64,000 bases of DNA from assembly GCA_949128115.1 (NCBI GenBank), contig OX421966.1, positions 34,799,042 to 34,863,041 on the forward strand, written 5' to 3'. The position numbers and the translations under genes were made by a program. The notes below the pieces were generated by a model. It searched no databases and was not told the origin of the DNA. It saw nothing but the letters and a program-made list of their open reading frames with translations. This stretch comes from Anaspis maculata (Eukaryota > Arthropoda > Insecta > Coleoptera > Scraptiidae). Below, in pieces: positions 10,421 to 22,129 of the stretch (position 1 is the first letter of the stretch; each line of letters starts with the position of its first letter).

Positions 10421-13400
10421 GTTGAGACGTTTCACCTAGTTTTTAAAATTGAATAGACCTTTTCAATTTCACTTGAGCTGTTAGGGTTAGGCAATGGTTA
10501 CCATACATTACCGGTTGGCGTGCATCAAATTCAAACGGCTGTGAAATTGTCAACTCAACAGTTATTGATTAAACGGCTTTTCTTCGTTATTCTCTTCTAA
10601 CTGCTGCGGTTCAGTGTTATTCTGTGCCCGTGTTGTAAAGTTTTTGTCTTTGTGAAGGTCTCTGGTCCATTGGGAGCTCCAAAATACAATATAACCGTTG
10701 AAAATGTTCGATTCCAACACGAACCCGAATGTGAACAAATTTTCTTTGTTCAATGCAATGGGGCCGTGTCGCCCCACTCGGTGTAGATTAGGGATTGGAG
10801 ATTCGGTATGCACTAACAAAGCACAAGCACACAGCTCTGGACACACAGACTGGACGTTACAGAGCACTTTCGACATGATTCACATACTGACTGTCACTTC
10901 TGGCAATTTCATTTTTACCTGCCAACTTTGAATCGGAAATGTGCCGCCTCCATTGACGAACCCTAGAAGGTGAAATTCAAGAAATTTTTTGTGAAATAAT
11001 CCTTGGAAATAACGATATTTATTTCATAGACGTGGAACAATTGAAATTTGTGGTGAAACGTGAAAATCAAGTATCCATATTGATATTCCTATGAAACGAA
11101 TTGGGGGCCGTTATCACGCTTGAATTCATAGAATCACCAGTAGATTTTGGATAGGTATTTGTTCAGTTGTTGGAATATTTTACCTTGATAGCGACAGCCC
11201 ATTGATCACTTCAATAACTCGTCCTCACTACCCTCCGCAAGAAACTTATCTTTGGGCAGAGTGAAAACCTGAAATATTCAATCCATAGCCTGTGATCTAT
11301 AACATCATAGGCATTAAACGATATAGTGAAATTCTGATTGGGTCATGCATCACAGATGATGTATCGTGTGTGATGCTCATACATTATTACACCTACCCAT
11401 CATTCTGGAACAACATCGATAGTGGACGTAAACGTGAATTATCCCCTCTATTAAATGCAGAACTAGAGGGAGTGAGAGAGAGGAGCTTTTAAGCCGTCGA
11501 TATTTGCGATCGGAGCTTTATAGGTTATCGGACGTTGGCCGTTATTACCTTTGAGACCGTTAAATGAAAATTTATCGCCGAAATTGGACATTGGCGTTTG
11601 ATGTAGCATCAATCGTGTGTCATTTCTGTTCGAACAATGATCATATTTGGGCAATTAAGCGGCTACGTCCCGTTATAATTAGCTTTCTAGGGCCTAGTGC
11701 AAAACCCCAGAAATAGGAAAATAATTTGTTCCCTTTAATTGGCAAGCAATTTTTGGTATTGATTAAATTAATTTCTCATCTACTTTTATCGACATGCTGT
11801 TACTACCCAAGACGACTATCTCGAATAAGTCAAATCTGAGCTTGATGAAGATGGAGACATTCCTAAAATTTCAACGAAACAGAAACCAGTGATAAAACAA
11901 TGTGTAATCGTTGGCATTTTTAATCTTTCAATTCCCTACTACTGCTTCCATAAAGAAAATCTCGGAAAACATAGAAAAATACGTGAAATTGTTTGGCTAC
12001 GCTGGACAGGATCGGCAGTACTTGAGAAAATGGAATGAAAATGCCCACTGCCCAGAAGCCTTGTCTTCTGATGCTCTTTACTGAGCTGTGGGCAGTACCA
12101 ACTCTGGCTTATACTAAAACAGTGAGCAGGTATGAAGAAGGGACTACATACAGGAAATGGGCAAGTTTCATGTCAAGAAAATCTTCCAACAATGTACTCA
12201 TCCTCGTATTTCGCCTCGTGCGGTCCAACTCCATAAATTGATGTCCATCCAAGGAAGGAACCCCACTGGAGCCACTGGCCGGTGGGAATCTTTATTCCAT
12301 TTTCTGTACTGTACTACCGATCTTCGGCACCATTTCCTTCAGTGACCGCCACATACTCTGGTTAGCGAAGTTCCTTTCGACCACAGCAAATCTGCATTCC
12401 AAATCACTTGCTCACTTATCTTGTTGACTAGTTTCATCATTCTTCTTCGCTAATGTTTCCAAAGTTCGGTTAGTTATAGCCAATCAAGACCCCCAAGATT
12501 TGCTCCAAGATGTCTAAGGGTAGCCGTTTGTTAGACTTGAACATCTCATTGTTCTCATTAGCTTCGCTGGACAAGCAGGAAAATGATAGCCAAGGACTTT
12601 TCTTGGGGTAATGTGAAAAGATTACGGGACACTCAACAACGCTGAACAAGGCTCAGTGGCATGCAAATTGTCAGAGCTCTTAGTCGTCCTACTTTCCATT
12701 TCAAGCTTCATTCCGGGGTGCATCTTACATGCCCGAATTTTGGACGCACATTGCTATCGCCTGGGGAGTATAACACTCGCTTAGCTTTTGGTTCGTGAAG
12801 AGTTTTTTTGGTGCATGTTTAAAAAGACAAGGCAAACATTGAGGAGAATTTAATTCGAGACCATACTCGGTACTGCCCAACCGCACATCACCACTTGGCT
12901 AAATCAAAAGAGGACCTGGTCTATCGATCAAAGCCTTCAAAGCATTTTTATCGACTATCAGTCGTTGGCAATTTCTGTGGTTATTTTCCTATAGGGTCGA
13001 TGTACGGTGTTGTTCGCGTCTCGCGTCGGAAGTGCACATGTGTTTCTGCCATTCTGCAGTTTTTATGGAAGTTTTCCGTTTCAAAGTTCATTTGCGCTAG
13101 AAGGGACTGGACGAAGCTAGAAGGTGCATCTATGTGCCTCTATGATGAACTTACCGGGGGCGCCGTTAAGTCGGTTAAACCGAGACATACCAGTTGCACC
13201 GTTGTGCAAATTTCGACAATATAAAATACGTAAACACACAATTTTGTCAAATACAGCACCAAAATAGGGATAAATTGAGCAAATTTAAAGTTAGCAAGTA
13301 AATTTCTCGTTAATCAAATCGAAATTACATTACGGAAGTGTTTATGCGCATTTAATTTTCAAAAACGCTTGGCCGCTACAACGAAAATATGAAAACAACA

Positions 13401-14094
13401 GATTCTACACCTAACTGCATGCCACACACCCTGAAATATAAAAATCGCACCACAAAATACAGAAAATAATTGATTGTCGATTGTCAGGGGTGGATAAATC
13501 TGCGAACGTTTGAACACAAACTGAAATGAACACTCGAAACATTGTCAACATTCAACATAAACGAAATCGCAATGTTTCCATGACCACCAGATTGACTTGT
13601 GTATTTGTGCGGTTGCAGTCAGTGGCCTGTATCGTAGAAACGGCACAAATGACATTATTTATATGGTGCAAACGAAATCCTCAACAGCCACTAGAAGCGG
13701 GAAAGCTCAGAATTAGTTTACATTAAAAGGATTTTGCTGTCTCGACTGCAATTTCAGAGGCTTATACTTGGAATGGAAACGTCCACATGTGTTCGAGAAT
13801 TATCAAGAGTTTCAGCAACAGGACGCTGTGCATTTCCATTCATCGTGGTGCCCTATTTCATGAGCGATTAATATTGCACAACCGTGCAGTGTGGATACGT
13901 CCAATTGATATTCGGATTAGTTGGTTTCTTGAGTAAGAGTATTAAGATACAGAGTGAAAATTACACTCTGTATTCTCCATCTTGTATTCTCCATATTGAA
14001 CATGTTTCAAAATGATAGAACGAAAAGAATTATGCCTCAACGAAAAGAGATATCGATGTGGTGCAAGTGCCAATCAAATGCGTACGTGTCGACC
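10421..14094. other. No recognised gene
   Basis: No domain-bearing frame or splice-supported exon was found. About 100 bp near 10,440-10,540 (gaatagaccttttcaatttc, gctgttagggt, ggcaatg) resembles 48,240-48,330, so it belongs to a dispersed repeat. The 109-codon frame at 12,895-13,224 has no recognisable motif. Confidence 0.5.
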
Positions 14095-14304
14095 ATATAA
14101 ATTTGACCAATGACTTCCTTGTCTATAGTACGATCATTTTGATTTTTAAGCCAAATTTCATGATTCTGACGCTATTTTGGCCGCCATATTGAATTTCCAG
14201 CCCAAATAACGGTAGAACCCTAATTAACATATTGCGTTCACTAATCCTTCAAAAAGGAAGTGCGCTACTGAGCCTCATGCCCATGAGGCATATTCGCTTG
14301 TTTA
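14095..14304 (+). mobile_element. DINE/Helentron-like element, copy A (3' part)
   Basis: It shares with 18,190-18,568 and (inverted) 21,043-21,864 a unit that includes 'tttggccgccatattgaa', then 'ttgcgttcactaatccttc', then a terminal hairpin GCCTCATG-CC-CATGAGGC and the end ATATTCGCTTGTTTA. The three copies diverge immediately after this end, which places the 3' terminus at 14,304. Only about one internal repeat unit is retained here. Confidence 0.75.
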
Positions 14305-15654
14305 AATTTTGGTCGCAGCTTCCGCCACATTGACAATATACTTCTACAATCTGTGTCAACGTTTTGTACTAGTTTCGTGATTGAACGCGCAGTAATCTTC
14401 TAAACAAAGCTCTATTACTCGAACCATCGAGTAACAAGCGGTAAGAACACTAATAACTTGTCCATACTTGATGCATCAACATGGGGAGAAGGTAATTTTC
14501 TGACTACCGGAGTAGTGCCTTTTGGCCTTAGCGTTAAGTTTGCGCGATAAATCGAACTTGGGAGTTGGGGAAGTTTTGTTTCAGTGAAACAAGAGGGATC
14601 AGAAAATAACGTTTTAGAGAGAATCTGACGGGAAAAATGTTGACTCAGGCGAGCTCGATTTTCCTCGAAGGCGTAAAACATAAGAGATGTTTGTCTGCCT
14701 ACAAACGTAAGTGAAGTAAGCTTCTAGAAAGGGTTTTGGCCTCTGAGGATTTCAGTCGAGTTACCACCACGCCGGAAAAATATGATGAATTGCTAGTATA
14801 GAAGTGCCTTGTTACTTACTGCTGCTAGCACACTAGATCAATACATCTTGCTATGAATTCCATACATATTCATGTTTCTAATTTACTCGAAATAGTATTT
14901 CATGCTTTATGTGCAAGATCCTTTGGAAATGATTATTTCACGAGTCGCATTAATTAGAACATGGTACTATTGAGCCGTTCTGTTCACTGCTCATTCATAC
15001 CTCTATCTGCTACTGTTTCAGACTTTATTACCTCATTCTCATCATTTCAGGGGATTTCCAGCTTGGCTCTAATTAGGCTGTTTGTTTTGAACGTGAGCAC
15101 AGGCGCCACTACAAATACGGTCTCCTGTTTTCACAGTGGATTTGTTGCGAAAGATTTAGCTTTTCATTCAGTGATCGAGTAATCTTTTTTTTTTCTCCAG
15201 GCTGCCCTGCTTTTGTTCCGGCCCGGAATTAATGGGGGGTATAGCTGCTCGTTCGGACGCGTGTTCACCCTTGACCTTAAAGTGTTGTTGACACAGACGT
15301 TTTTGTTCAAGCTCAATTCCATGTTGAAAACCTCGTTTGGGATTGTTCTGATTTTCTGCATCACCCCAATTTTTCACTTGTCTAATAGAAATCTTTTATG
15401 TGTGTTCGAACATAATGTCGTATGGCTTTTTGCTTCCATTCGGACGTCTTTCTGTTGATTTTGGAATGGAATAGGTACTTTTGTGACGTACCCAACAAGA
15501 CCGCATCGTCGAGTTTGTTCTGCGCTCTGGCTGCTCATATCAAAAGGCTTGATTTTTAGTACATATTCGTATAATCGCGATTCAGAAGGGTGATTTTCTC
15601 GAATCATTCGTTATTTCGTTCAATAATTTTGTCACCGTCAGCATCAATAAATCA
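14305..15654. other. No recognised gene
   Basis: The stretch contains only short frames. A T-rich run follows 15,180. No exon with convincing flanking splice sites and conserved coding was identified. Confidence 0.5.
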
Positions 15655-15919
15655 TATCCCGTACACTTTTTAATAATAATAAATGATATTTATTGAACTA
15701 TTATGTTGTTCAAAAGGCTATCGACCGAGGTCCTTCTGCCCGTACACTTTTTATTTTCAGTAGAATGACAAACTGGAGCGCTGGGAGGATACGGCTGATG
15801 GCCGCTGATAGTTTGGCTCCAAAACTTTGCAGGTGCCATGAGCCGTAGCCCTAGCCCTCCAACTTGTCACTTTATTTTTGCTCCAAAAAGTCATTCTACT
15901 GAATTAAAAACGTGAACGG
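15655..15919. mobile_element. Palindromic MITE family 'CCCATACACTTT', copy 1, with a nested insertion
   Basis: It shares the core tcagtagaatgac, 'ctggagcgctggga', 'gctgatggccgctgatag' and the right arm 'gctccaaaaagtcattctac' with copies at 32,062-32,282 and 40,495-40,704. The left arm of this copy is partly deleted (tttttggagcaaaaataaag is missing) and is split by a 66-bp insertion with a 15-bp duplication (separate entry). Confidence 0.8.
15658..15753 (-). mobile_element. 66-bp retroposed fragment with a 15-bp target duplication
   Basis: CCCGTACACTTTTTA occurs at 15,658-15,672 and again at 15,739-15,753, framing 66 bp. The other MITE copies have this motif once, so it is a true target duplication. 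Read on the - strand the insert ends in repeats of TTATT, like the short simple tail of a severely 5'-truncated non-LTR retroelement. The parent element is not recognised. Confidence 0.65.
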
Positions 15920-17183
15920 CATTCAAGTGCCTAGCCACCATACCGTCACCGTCAAGTTTCACTTTGCTTCCCTAATCGGAGTGTATTACTGGTTGCATAC
16001 CCACAAGGGTGCTCTATCTTTTCGTGCAGATTTTTCAAAAAAATTCGCTTTTATTCTAACTTGGTATGAAAAAATCGTAAACGTAAACTTTCGTAAATCG
16101 TAAAAAACCGTAGCTCGCCTCAAATTAAAACTGCTTTGTTATATCCCTTGAATGATATTATTCCATGTGACCAGAGATATCATCCCACCGACTCATTAGT
16201 CAACCGGGAAAAGTTCCTCAGACGGCCGTCAGTTCTGTGGCCTCCGTGTTTATTTCAAGTGTTTATGTGCACCTATACCTGTACCTGCATATTTCCAACT
16301 ACTATACCAACTTCACGGTCGACTTCGCGACTCGAAGCTGGCTAGGTGCCCAAATTGGTAATTATGTGCATGTTAGAACGACCCTGCACCAGAACTCGAG
16401 AGCGAATCGATTGAACGGTTACTGCAACCATTACGTGAATTACCAAGCTAGTAAAAAAAAAGAAGTGATAGTAGGCACACACAACTCCACGCTACCTACA
16501 CTTTCGAACGCCGAGGATTACAAAAGGATCACTCAAAGAAGTCTCACGGATCATTCTCGGAAAGTGAAAAAGTTTTTTTATAAACACTTGGAAAATGGCA
16601 AACAAAAAACGGTGAATGGCACTCTGACAGGGACGATGCGAGCGAAGATGCGCCGCGACTTTGTCCCTCGACTTTTGTTCCGGAAGACTCGGGAACGCAT
16701 GGCTGGCTGCAGTGTCCTTTTGAGAAGTTCGCTGGACGAAACGGATTTCGCGCGCCAGTGTGCAAAGTGCTGAGCTTTTCCATCGCATGTGCGCGTTGTT
16801 TTCGGGATGCATTTGTCGTGTGCCAATCCTCAGAGGGTTTCGCCAGCCATATTGGCTTTTTGTTTTGATATAACTGCATCGTTGTTGTTGAGTACGCTGC
16901 GGTCTGTTAATTATGCTTCGCGCGCTTGAATATTAATGCAGTCGTTCTGAATGCTCCGCTATTTAAATTGTTGTACCCATAACCGAGCACTGAGTTGAAT
17001 TGGCAAGAGTTCTGAATAGGTCGATTGTATGTAGAGGGCGATTACGTCGGATTTATGTTTCAGCTGTCAATAGTGTCAATGTGGTCGATGCTATGAAATA
17101 TCTGTCATTTTTATTTTCAATAGTTTTTTGTCATCACACTTTTTTCCAATAAAGCGTGTCAACTATACAGTAATGTCACTGCA
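15920..17183. other. No recognised gene
   Basis: The longest frame (178 codons, 16,237-16,773) overlaps several open frames on the other strand and has no recognisable domain or coding signature. I treat it as spurious. Confidence 0.45.
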
Positions 17184-17304
17184 ATGCCCATAAATAGAGA
17201 TATACGGAACCATTTGTCACAACTAATACCCCTAGAATACGATCATAGGTCCAACCTTTATGCTATCTGTAACAAAGCTCTCCGACTACCACAACATCGG
17301 ACGG

Positions 17305-17376
17305 TTGGACCGAAACTGCACAGACACGTGTTTCGCCCCTATTGGGGGCTCGTCAGTGCGCAGGCATTCGGTCAAA
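17305..17376 (-). ncRNA. Type I hammerhead ribozyme (Penelope-like-element type)
   Basis: On the - strand all conserved hammerhead elements occur in order. CTGACGA (complement of 17,350-17,356) is followed by stem II GCCCC-CAATA-GGGGC (five perfect pairs), then GAAA (complement of 17,331-17,334). Next come a minimal palindromic stem III CACGTG and the cleavage triplet GTC (complement of 17,323-17,325). Stem I closes as CTGCGCA with TGTGCAG (seven pairs including one G-U), then an internal loop, then ACCGAA with TTCGGT. Cleavage would fall between 17,323 and 17,322. Tiny stem III is the known form of hammerheads in Penelope-like retroelements, which are thought to act as dimers or tandem copies. 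The surrounding repeat is interrupted by the hAT element 22 bp away. Confidence 0.85.
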
Positions 17377-17397
17377 CTCATGTAATATACACTCAGG

Positions 17398-18090
17398 CAG
17401 GGCTGGGCTAAATACTTCGAAAAATGTATTTAAATACAAAATACAAAATACACGATCCAAGATAGTCAAAATACAAAATACAAACTACTTCTTGAAATGT
17501 CTTTGAAATACAAAATACAAAATACGTATTTTGGAAAACCAAGAAATTCCAAAATCAAAATACAACCTATAGTATTCCAAATACAAAATACAAAATACAT
17601 TCTTATTGCGTATTTCAACCATTTTATTGGAAAAACCGTAAAATGCAAGTATTTCAATGGGAACACTTCATTGATTCAGTCGCAACAATAAGTAAATTAT
17701 TATGAACTATGAACAGACAAAAATATTGTCCGACATTTGACATGGAACCTCTCGTGGCTGACAGTAGCCAAGAAAGATATTTTGCAGATAGTGTGCAAAA
17801 GCAAGAAATGTCAATTGGGTGAATATGTATAGTATTACCAAAACAATTTCGGCCCGAACAGACTAAAGAGTTTTGGGAAACAAATGTATTTTGTATTTTG
17901 AAAATCAGAATACTTTTCCGAAAAATGTATTTAAAATACAAAATACGAAATACTAGCTGCCTGAACTATTCCAAAATACAAAATACAAATACTTCTCAAT
18001 CAAATGTATTTAAATACAAAATACAAAATACTTAAATGTATTTCAAATACGTATTTCAAATACTTGTATTTGAAATACCGCCCAGCCCTG
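17398..18090. mobile_element. Non-autonomous hAT element, 693 bp
   Basis: A perfect 8-bp target duplication CACTCAGG (17,390-17,397 and 18,091-18,098) flanks terminal inverted repeats CAGGGCTGGGC / GCCCAGCCCTG. Both are diagnostic of hAT elements. The subterminal regions are filled with (A)AATACAAAATAC-type repeats in both orientations, which may be multiplied transposase-binding motifs. The centre (about 17,700-17,880) is unique and has no transposase. It inserted into the hammerhead-bearing repeat. Confidence 0.9.
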
Positions 18091-18189
18091 CACTCAGGAG
18101 GACTCCTAATATGTGAGTCCTCCAAGCTGGGCCATCTATCAAAGGCATTCCGCAGGTGCTATATTTCAAGGCATCAGACATGCGAGGGA

Positions 18190-18568
18190 ATCTGCAGCCA
18201 TCTTGGCCGCCATATTGAAATTTCTTATTAGTGGAACGATTTTCATGGAGCTTGGAACTTACCGTTGTTTTGTATAATCATTTTCATTTTCCAGTTAAAT
18301 CTCAACATTTCGCCGCCATCTTGGCCGCCATATTGAAATCTCTTATTAGTTGAACGATTTTCATGAAACTTGGAACTTGCCCTTGTCTAGTACGATCATT
18401 CTGATTTTCAAGCCAAATTTCATAATTCTGTCGATATTTTGGCCACCATATTGAAATTTCTACCTGAATAACGGTATACCCCTGATTAACATCTTGCGTT
18501 CACTAATCCTTCAAAAAGGAAGTGCGCTATACTAAGCCTCATGCCCATGAGGCATATTCGCTTGTTTA
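18190..18568 (+). mobile_element. DINE/Helentron-like element, copy B
   Basis: It contains about three tandem units of the 'cttggccgccatattgaaat' repeat, then the shared 3' block with the GCCTCATG/CATGAGGC hairpin and the terminus ATATTCGCTTGTTTA at 18,568. It runs in the same orientation as copy A and opposite to copy C. Its 5' boundary is uncertain. Confidence 0.75.
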
Positions 18569-20639
18569 GATATTTCAGCATACATTTACAGGAAATCAAG
18601 TGAACTTTTGAAAAGTTCAGGACAGTTGCCGGTAGAGACGAAATAATTCTTACACTAACTAAAAAAAAATCAGGCAATAAGTAGTTCGCTTCATATTTTT
18701 TCATTTGGGTAAGTATCGCGAAATTACAAGAGATTCCGCTGGATGCAAATCCCCTTAATTGGTGCTTGCGTTTCGGCTTTACCTACAACGAGGAAAAGAG
18801 TAAATCCTTCGACACGTTTCTGTTTTCGTTTCTGTTTATCCTGGCTGGCAACTGGCCGGGCGTCAGGTATGCCCTCCCCCGGATTAAAAGCCACATTTGC
18901 GCATTAATTAACGTGTATTATGCCCCTCGGTAATGTAATAAGCTGTGAATAATAAATAAGTTAATTTGCCACCCTCCATTCAAACGCCGCGACACAGGAC
19001 CGGCGATATTAAGGCCGCCAAGGTTATTGTACCCGCGTCAGCCCTGCCGACTGCGGGGACTTCAGACGTCGAATTAGGAACCTTCAATAATATGACGAGA
19101 AAATGCAATAAAGGGAGTAAATGAACACTGTTGCTGGGTATATTATACATTCGTAATAATACGTCTCATAAAATGAAAATCAAACACGCTATAAACATCA
19201 CCGGCTGAAATGTATCAGGGTGTTTTGAACTCGTTATTGCACCAAGGCCTCAAGCGCAATATGCATTGACGAAAGTAGCAGATTTTGGCCTGCGCCCGTG
19301 GTCTGAATGAGCTACTATACGCCCTGAAGTGAGAACAAAACGACTTACTTTACTCCCGATCGTGTAAAAAATTGATTTTTGACAATCAATTAGTGGAACT
19401 CGCCGGATAAAACATCACCCGTAGTTTGTTGCCTGCAGTGGTTACGTACACCGTATCAGCATAAACATGTCAGCATTGATGATTCAACTCGTGAGCTCAC
19501 GTTTAAAATTCAAGATGATATTCAGGGTCTGCAAACATTGCCTCGTAAGATTACACACGGGTAGCTCACGAAGCCCTTGTCTGAACCCAATGTTTTCGTA
19601 TGGACCCCGTTATCTATCAAACCTGCATGCATAAACGTCCTCCCCGTCTTTTTCGATAGCTCCTATACGTCTTTCCCTCTGGAAAATGTGAGAAACGCTC
19701 GCTCTGCAACAAAATATTTTTTCTCCCAGAGGGGAAAACAAATAACAATAATAATCATATCTAACTGATTCCGCAGGACCCCGGAGGTCAGTTGCTACGC
19801 CGTGGAGAAAACAAGTGGGAAAACGTGGCGGAGGCATGAGAAATGGGCAAGGAAAACTCGAGAGGGTCTGATGCTCTCTGCCATGGCGGGGCACACGATA
19901 AATTGAACACCACCCCTAGATCCGGCCGCATAATAAATTTCCCGAAACAATTTTTTTTATCGCGGAATATGGCAGAAGGATCACGGCGTCTGGCGGCAAT
20001 CATCTCTTCCGGGTTTTCATCACAACGAATTTTTGCCTACCCCCGTCGCCCTTTCTGGCGCCGGCGGCAACAGCAGCACTGGCTGATGGTTCAATTTAAC
20101 TTATTACTTCATAAACTAAGTAGCAGGCCGTATAGCAATGTTCACTGTGCATAAAACACCGGGAAGAAGGTGGCAATAAAGGGGGGAGGTGTAATATGAC
20201 GAATATCAACTAAAGCGCCCCCCCTCCCAGTTGCTGTTCATTTTTTCACTGTACCCAAGCCCAATAAGATCTGTGGCACTTGAATATGTTGCAAGAATTT
20301 TCCTTCAGGGTTGGTGCAAAATTTTTACTGTAGTTTTCAGGCATCTTTTTTTCTTGGCTTGTAATGAGATTTCGAGGATGCGAGAGAAGCACAACATTGT
20401 AACATGCCGCTTCCATTCCATTTTCTAGTGGCTTTGAGCTCGTTCAAATTCAGATTTATAGGTGCCGGCTAAAGCCTCACGTCATAGTCCTTTGCAATTT
20501 TAGATTTTGTCAGAGAAGTCCCCGTAACTCTACTTTTGTTTTCTCTATCTTACACTAAATTAAGATATTGAAACAAAACGCACTGTCATCTTCACCCTTA
20601 ACAACATCAGGTATTGATACGCACACGAGGATCCTGCAA
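18569..20639. other. No recognised gene; locally GC-rich
   Basis: The stretch 18,860-19,080 and the region 19,600-20,100 are more GC-rich and less repeat-like than their surroundings (for example ggcgccggcggcaacagcag near 20,060). No frame there matches a known domain and none is bounded by good splice sites. They could be single-copy regulatory DNA, but nothing in the sequence proves this. Confidence 0.4.
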
Positions 20640-21042
20640 AAGAGTCTAACTCAAATAGCCGACATGTTCCTCGCTAAGAGTTGAAGGCATATCCGTCATG
20701 GAAGACTTTGTCCCAGCCCTACAGTTATCAAATCGTCTCATAGCCAACAAAGCATAATAAATGAACATCACTCTCCAACAAGAAAAAGTACCGGACAACC
20801 TGCAGTGGCCGGTAAAACCCCAACACATTATGCAAAAACAAAATTTGAAAACAGTGAAGTTACGATGAGCGGAAGTGATCGATGGCACAAGAGTGCGACT
20901 TTTTCGCGGTATTCAAGAAAGTGAGCATAAAAAAACATGCAACGATAAACTATTTGAGGGGCACAAAAGATGGAGGGCGTAAAAACCGAAGATTATAATT
21001 CTACTTTGAATAAAATGAGACAAATAATATTGCAGGGGGAAG
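20640..21042 (+). repeat. Dispersed A-rich repeat, copy 1
   Basis: It resembles 27,040-27,490 in the same order and orientation: a block with 'gacatgt.cctcg', 'taataaatgaacat.actc', 'ggccggtaaa.cccc', a block with 'cgactttt.cgcggtattc', then 'ggggcacaaaagatggagggc'. Similarity is interrupted by indels. No coding frame is conserved between the two copies. It ends exactly where the DINE-like copy C begins. Confidence 0.55.
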
Positions 21043-21826
21043 TAAACAAGCGAATATGCCTCATGGGCATGAGGCTCAGTAGCGCACTTCCTTTTTGGAG
21101 GATTAGTGAACGCAAGATGTTAAGTGATTAGGGTTCTACCGTCTTGGGCAAAAAATTGCAATATGGCGGCCAAAATATCGACAGAATCATGAAATTCGGC
21201 TTGAAAATCAAAATGATCGTACTAGACAAGGGTAAGTTCCAAGTTTCATGAAAATCGTTCCACTAACAAGAGATTTCAATATGGCAGCCAAGATGGCGGC
21301 AGAATTATGAAACTCAGCTTGAAAATAGGAATGATCGTACGAGACAAGCGTAACTCTCAAGTTTCATGAAAATCCTTCCACTTATAAGAGATTTCAATAT
21401 GGCGGCCAAGATGGTGGGGCAATCATGAAATTTGGCTTGAAAATAAGAATGATCGTACTAGACAAGGGTAAGTTTCAAGTTTCATGACAATCGTTCCACT
21501 AATAAGAAATTTCAATATGGCAGCCAAGATGGCGGCCGAATTATGAAAGCCAACCTGCCTATTTGGTCCTTGAGGACCTAAGCTATCCACCGGATAAAGT
21601 TCAATCTTCAAGGGCTGTAGCTTTATTTCCCGAGGAGAAGTTCAACTTCATCGAAGTGCACAGGAGATCTCTGTTTTTTGAGAATAATGATAACGATGTA
21701 TGGATAACAAAAATAGTGCCCATTGGCCACCCTTGGGGACATCAGCTATTAATCGGAAAAAAGTTCCAAGACTCTTGTTTCAATTCTCGAGAAGGAGTAC
21801 AGCGTCTTAATTTCTGCACGGACTCG

Positions 21827-21857
<31 letters not shown>

Positions 21858-21864
21858 CGGCCAC
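21043..21864 (-). mobile_element. DINE/Helentron-like element, copy C, most complete
   Basis: Read on the - strand it starts with ggccggtttg and a (GTCT)n microsatellite (21,828-21,852). It continues through ~250 bp of unique sequence and then four tandem units at an exact 118-bp period; ATATGGC anchors lie at 21,161, 21,279, 21,397 and 21,515. It ends with the hairpin GCCTCATG-CC-CATGAGGC and CGCTTGTTTA. A (GTCY)n tract plus a 3' terminal hairpin is the known layout of Helentron-derived DINE/mini-me elements of insects. The canonical Helitron CTRR terminus is absent, so the class assignment is an inference from architecture. Confidence 0.72.
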
Positions 21865-22129
21865 ATAAGCGTCATTCTGTTACTTATATAAAAAAATGTT
21901 CTCCAACTGATTTCGACCTCCTGAACACTAATATCGGGTTCACTTTTGAATTGGAACATTTCTTTTTTATCGAAAAACCGAAAAAATGGTAGCCTTGTCA
22001 CATGATTTTTAGTGATACCTACCTACTTTTTTTTTTGTTATTGAGCGAACATCTTTCGTAATTTGAGTGCCATTATCCTTCAGGTACCTAGTATTGACTA
22101 TTTCAAAATGTTCAATTACTATTTCGGCA

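Noticed and set aside
14280..14304. Canonical Helitron 3' end
   Set aside because: The hairpin is present but the element ends CGCTTGTTTA, not CTRR. I therefore use 'DINE/Helentron-like' rather than Helitron.
16237..16773. 178-codon plus-strand frame
   Set aside because: There is no domain, no splice or promoter support, and three other frames are open over the same GC-richer stretch.
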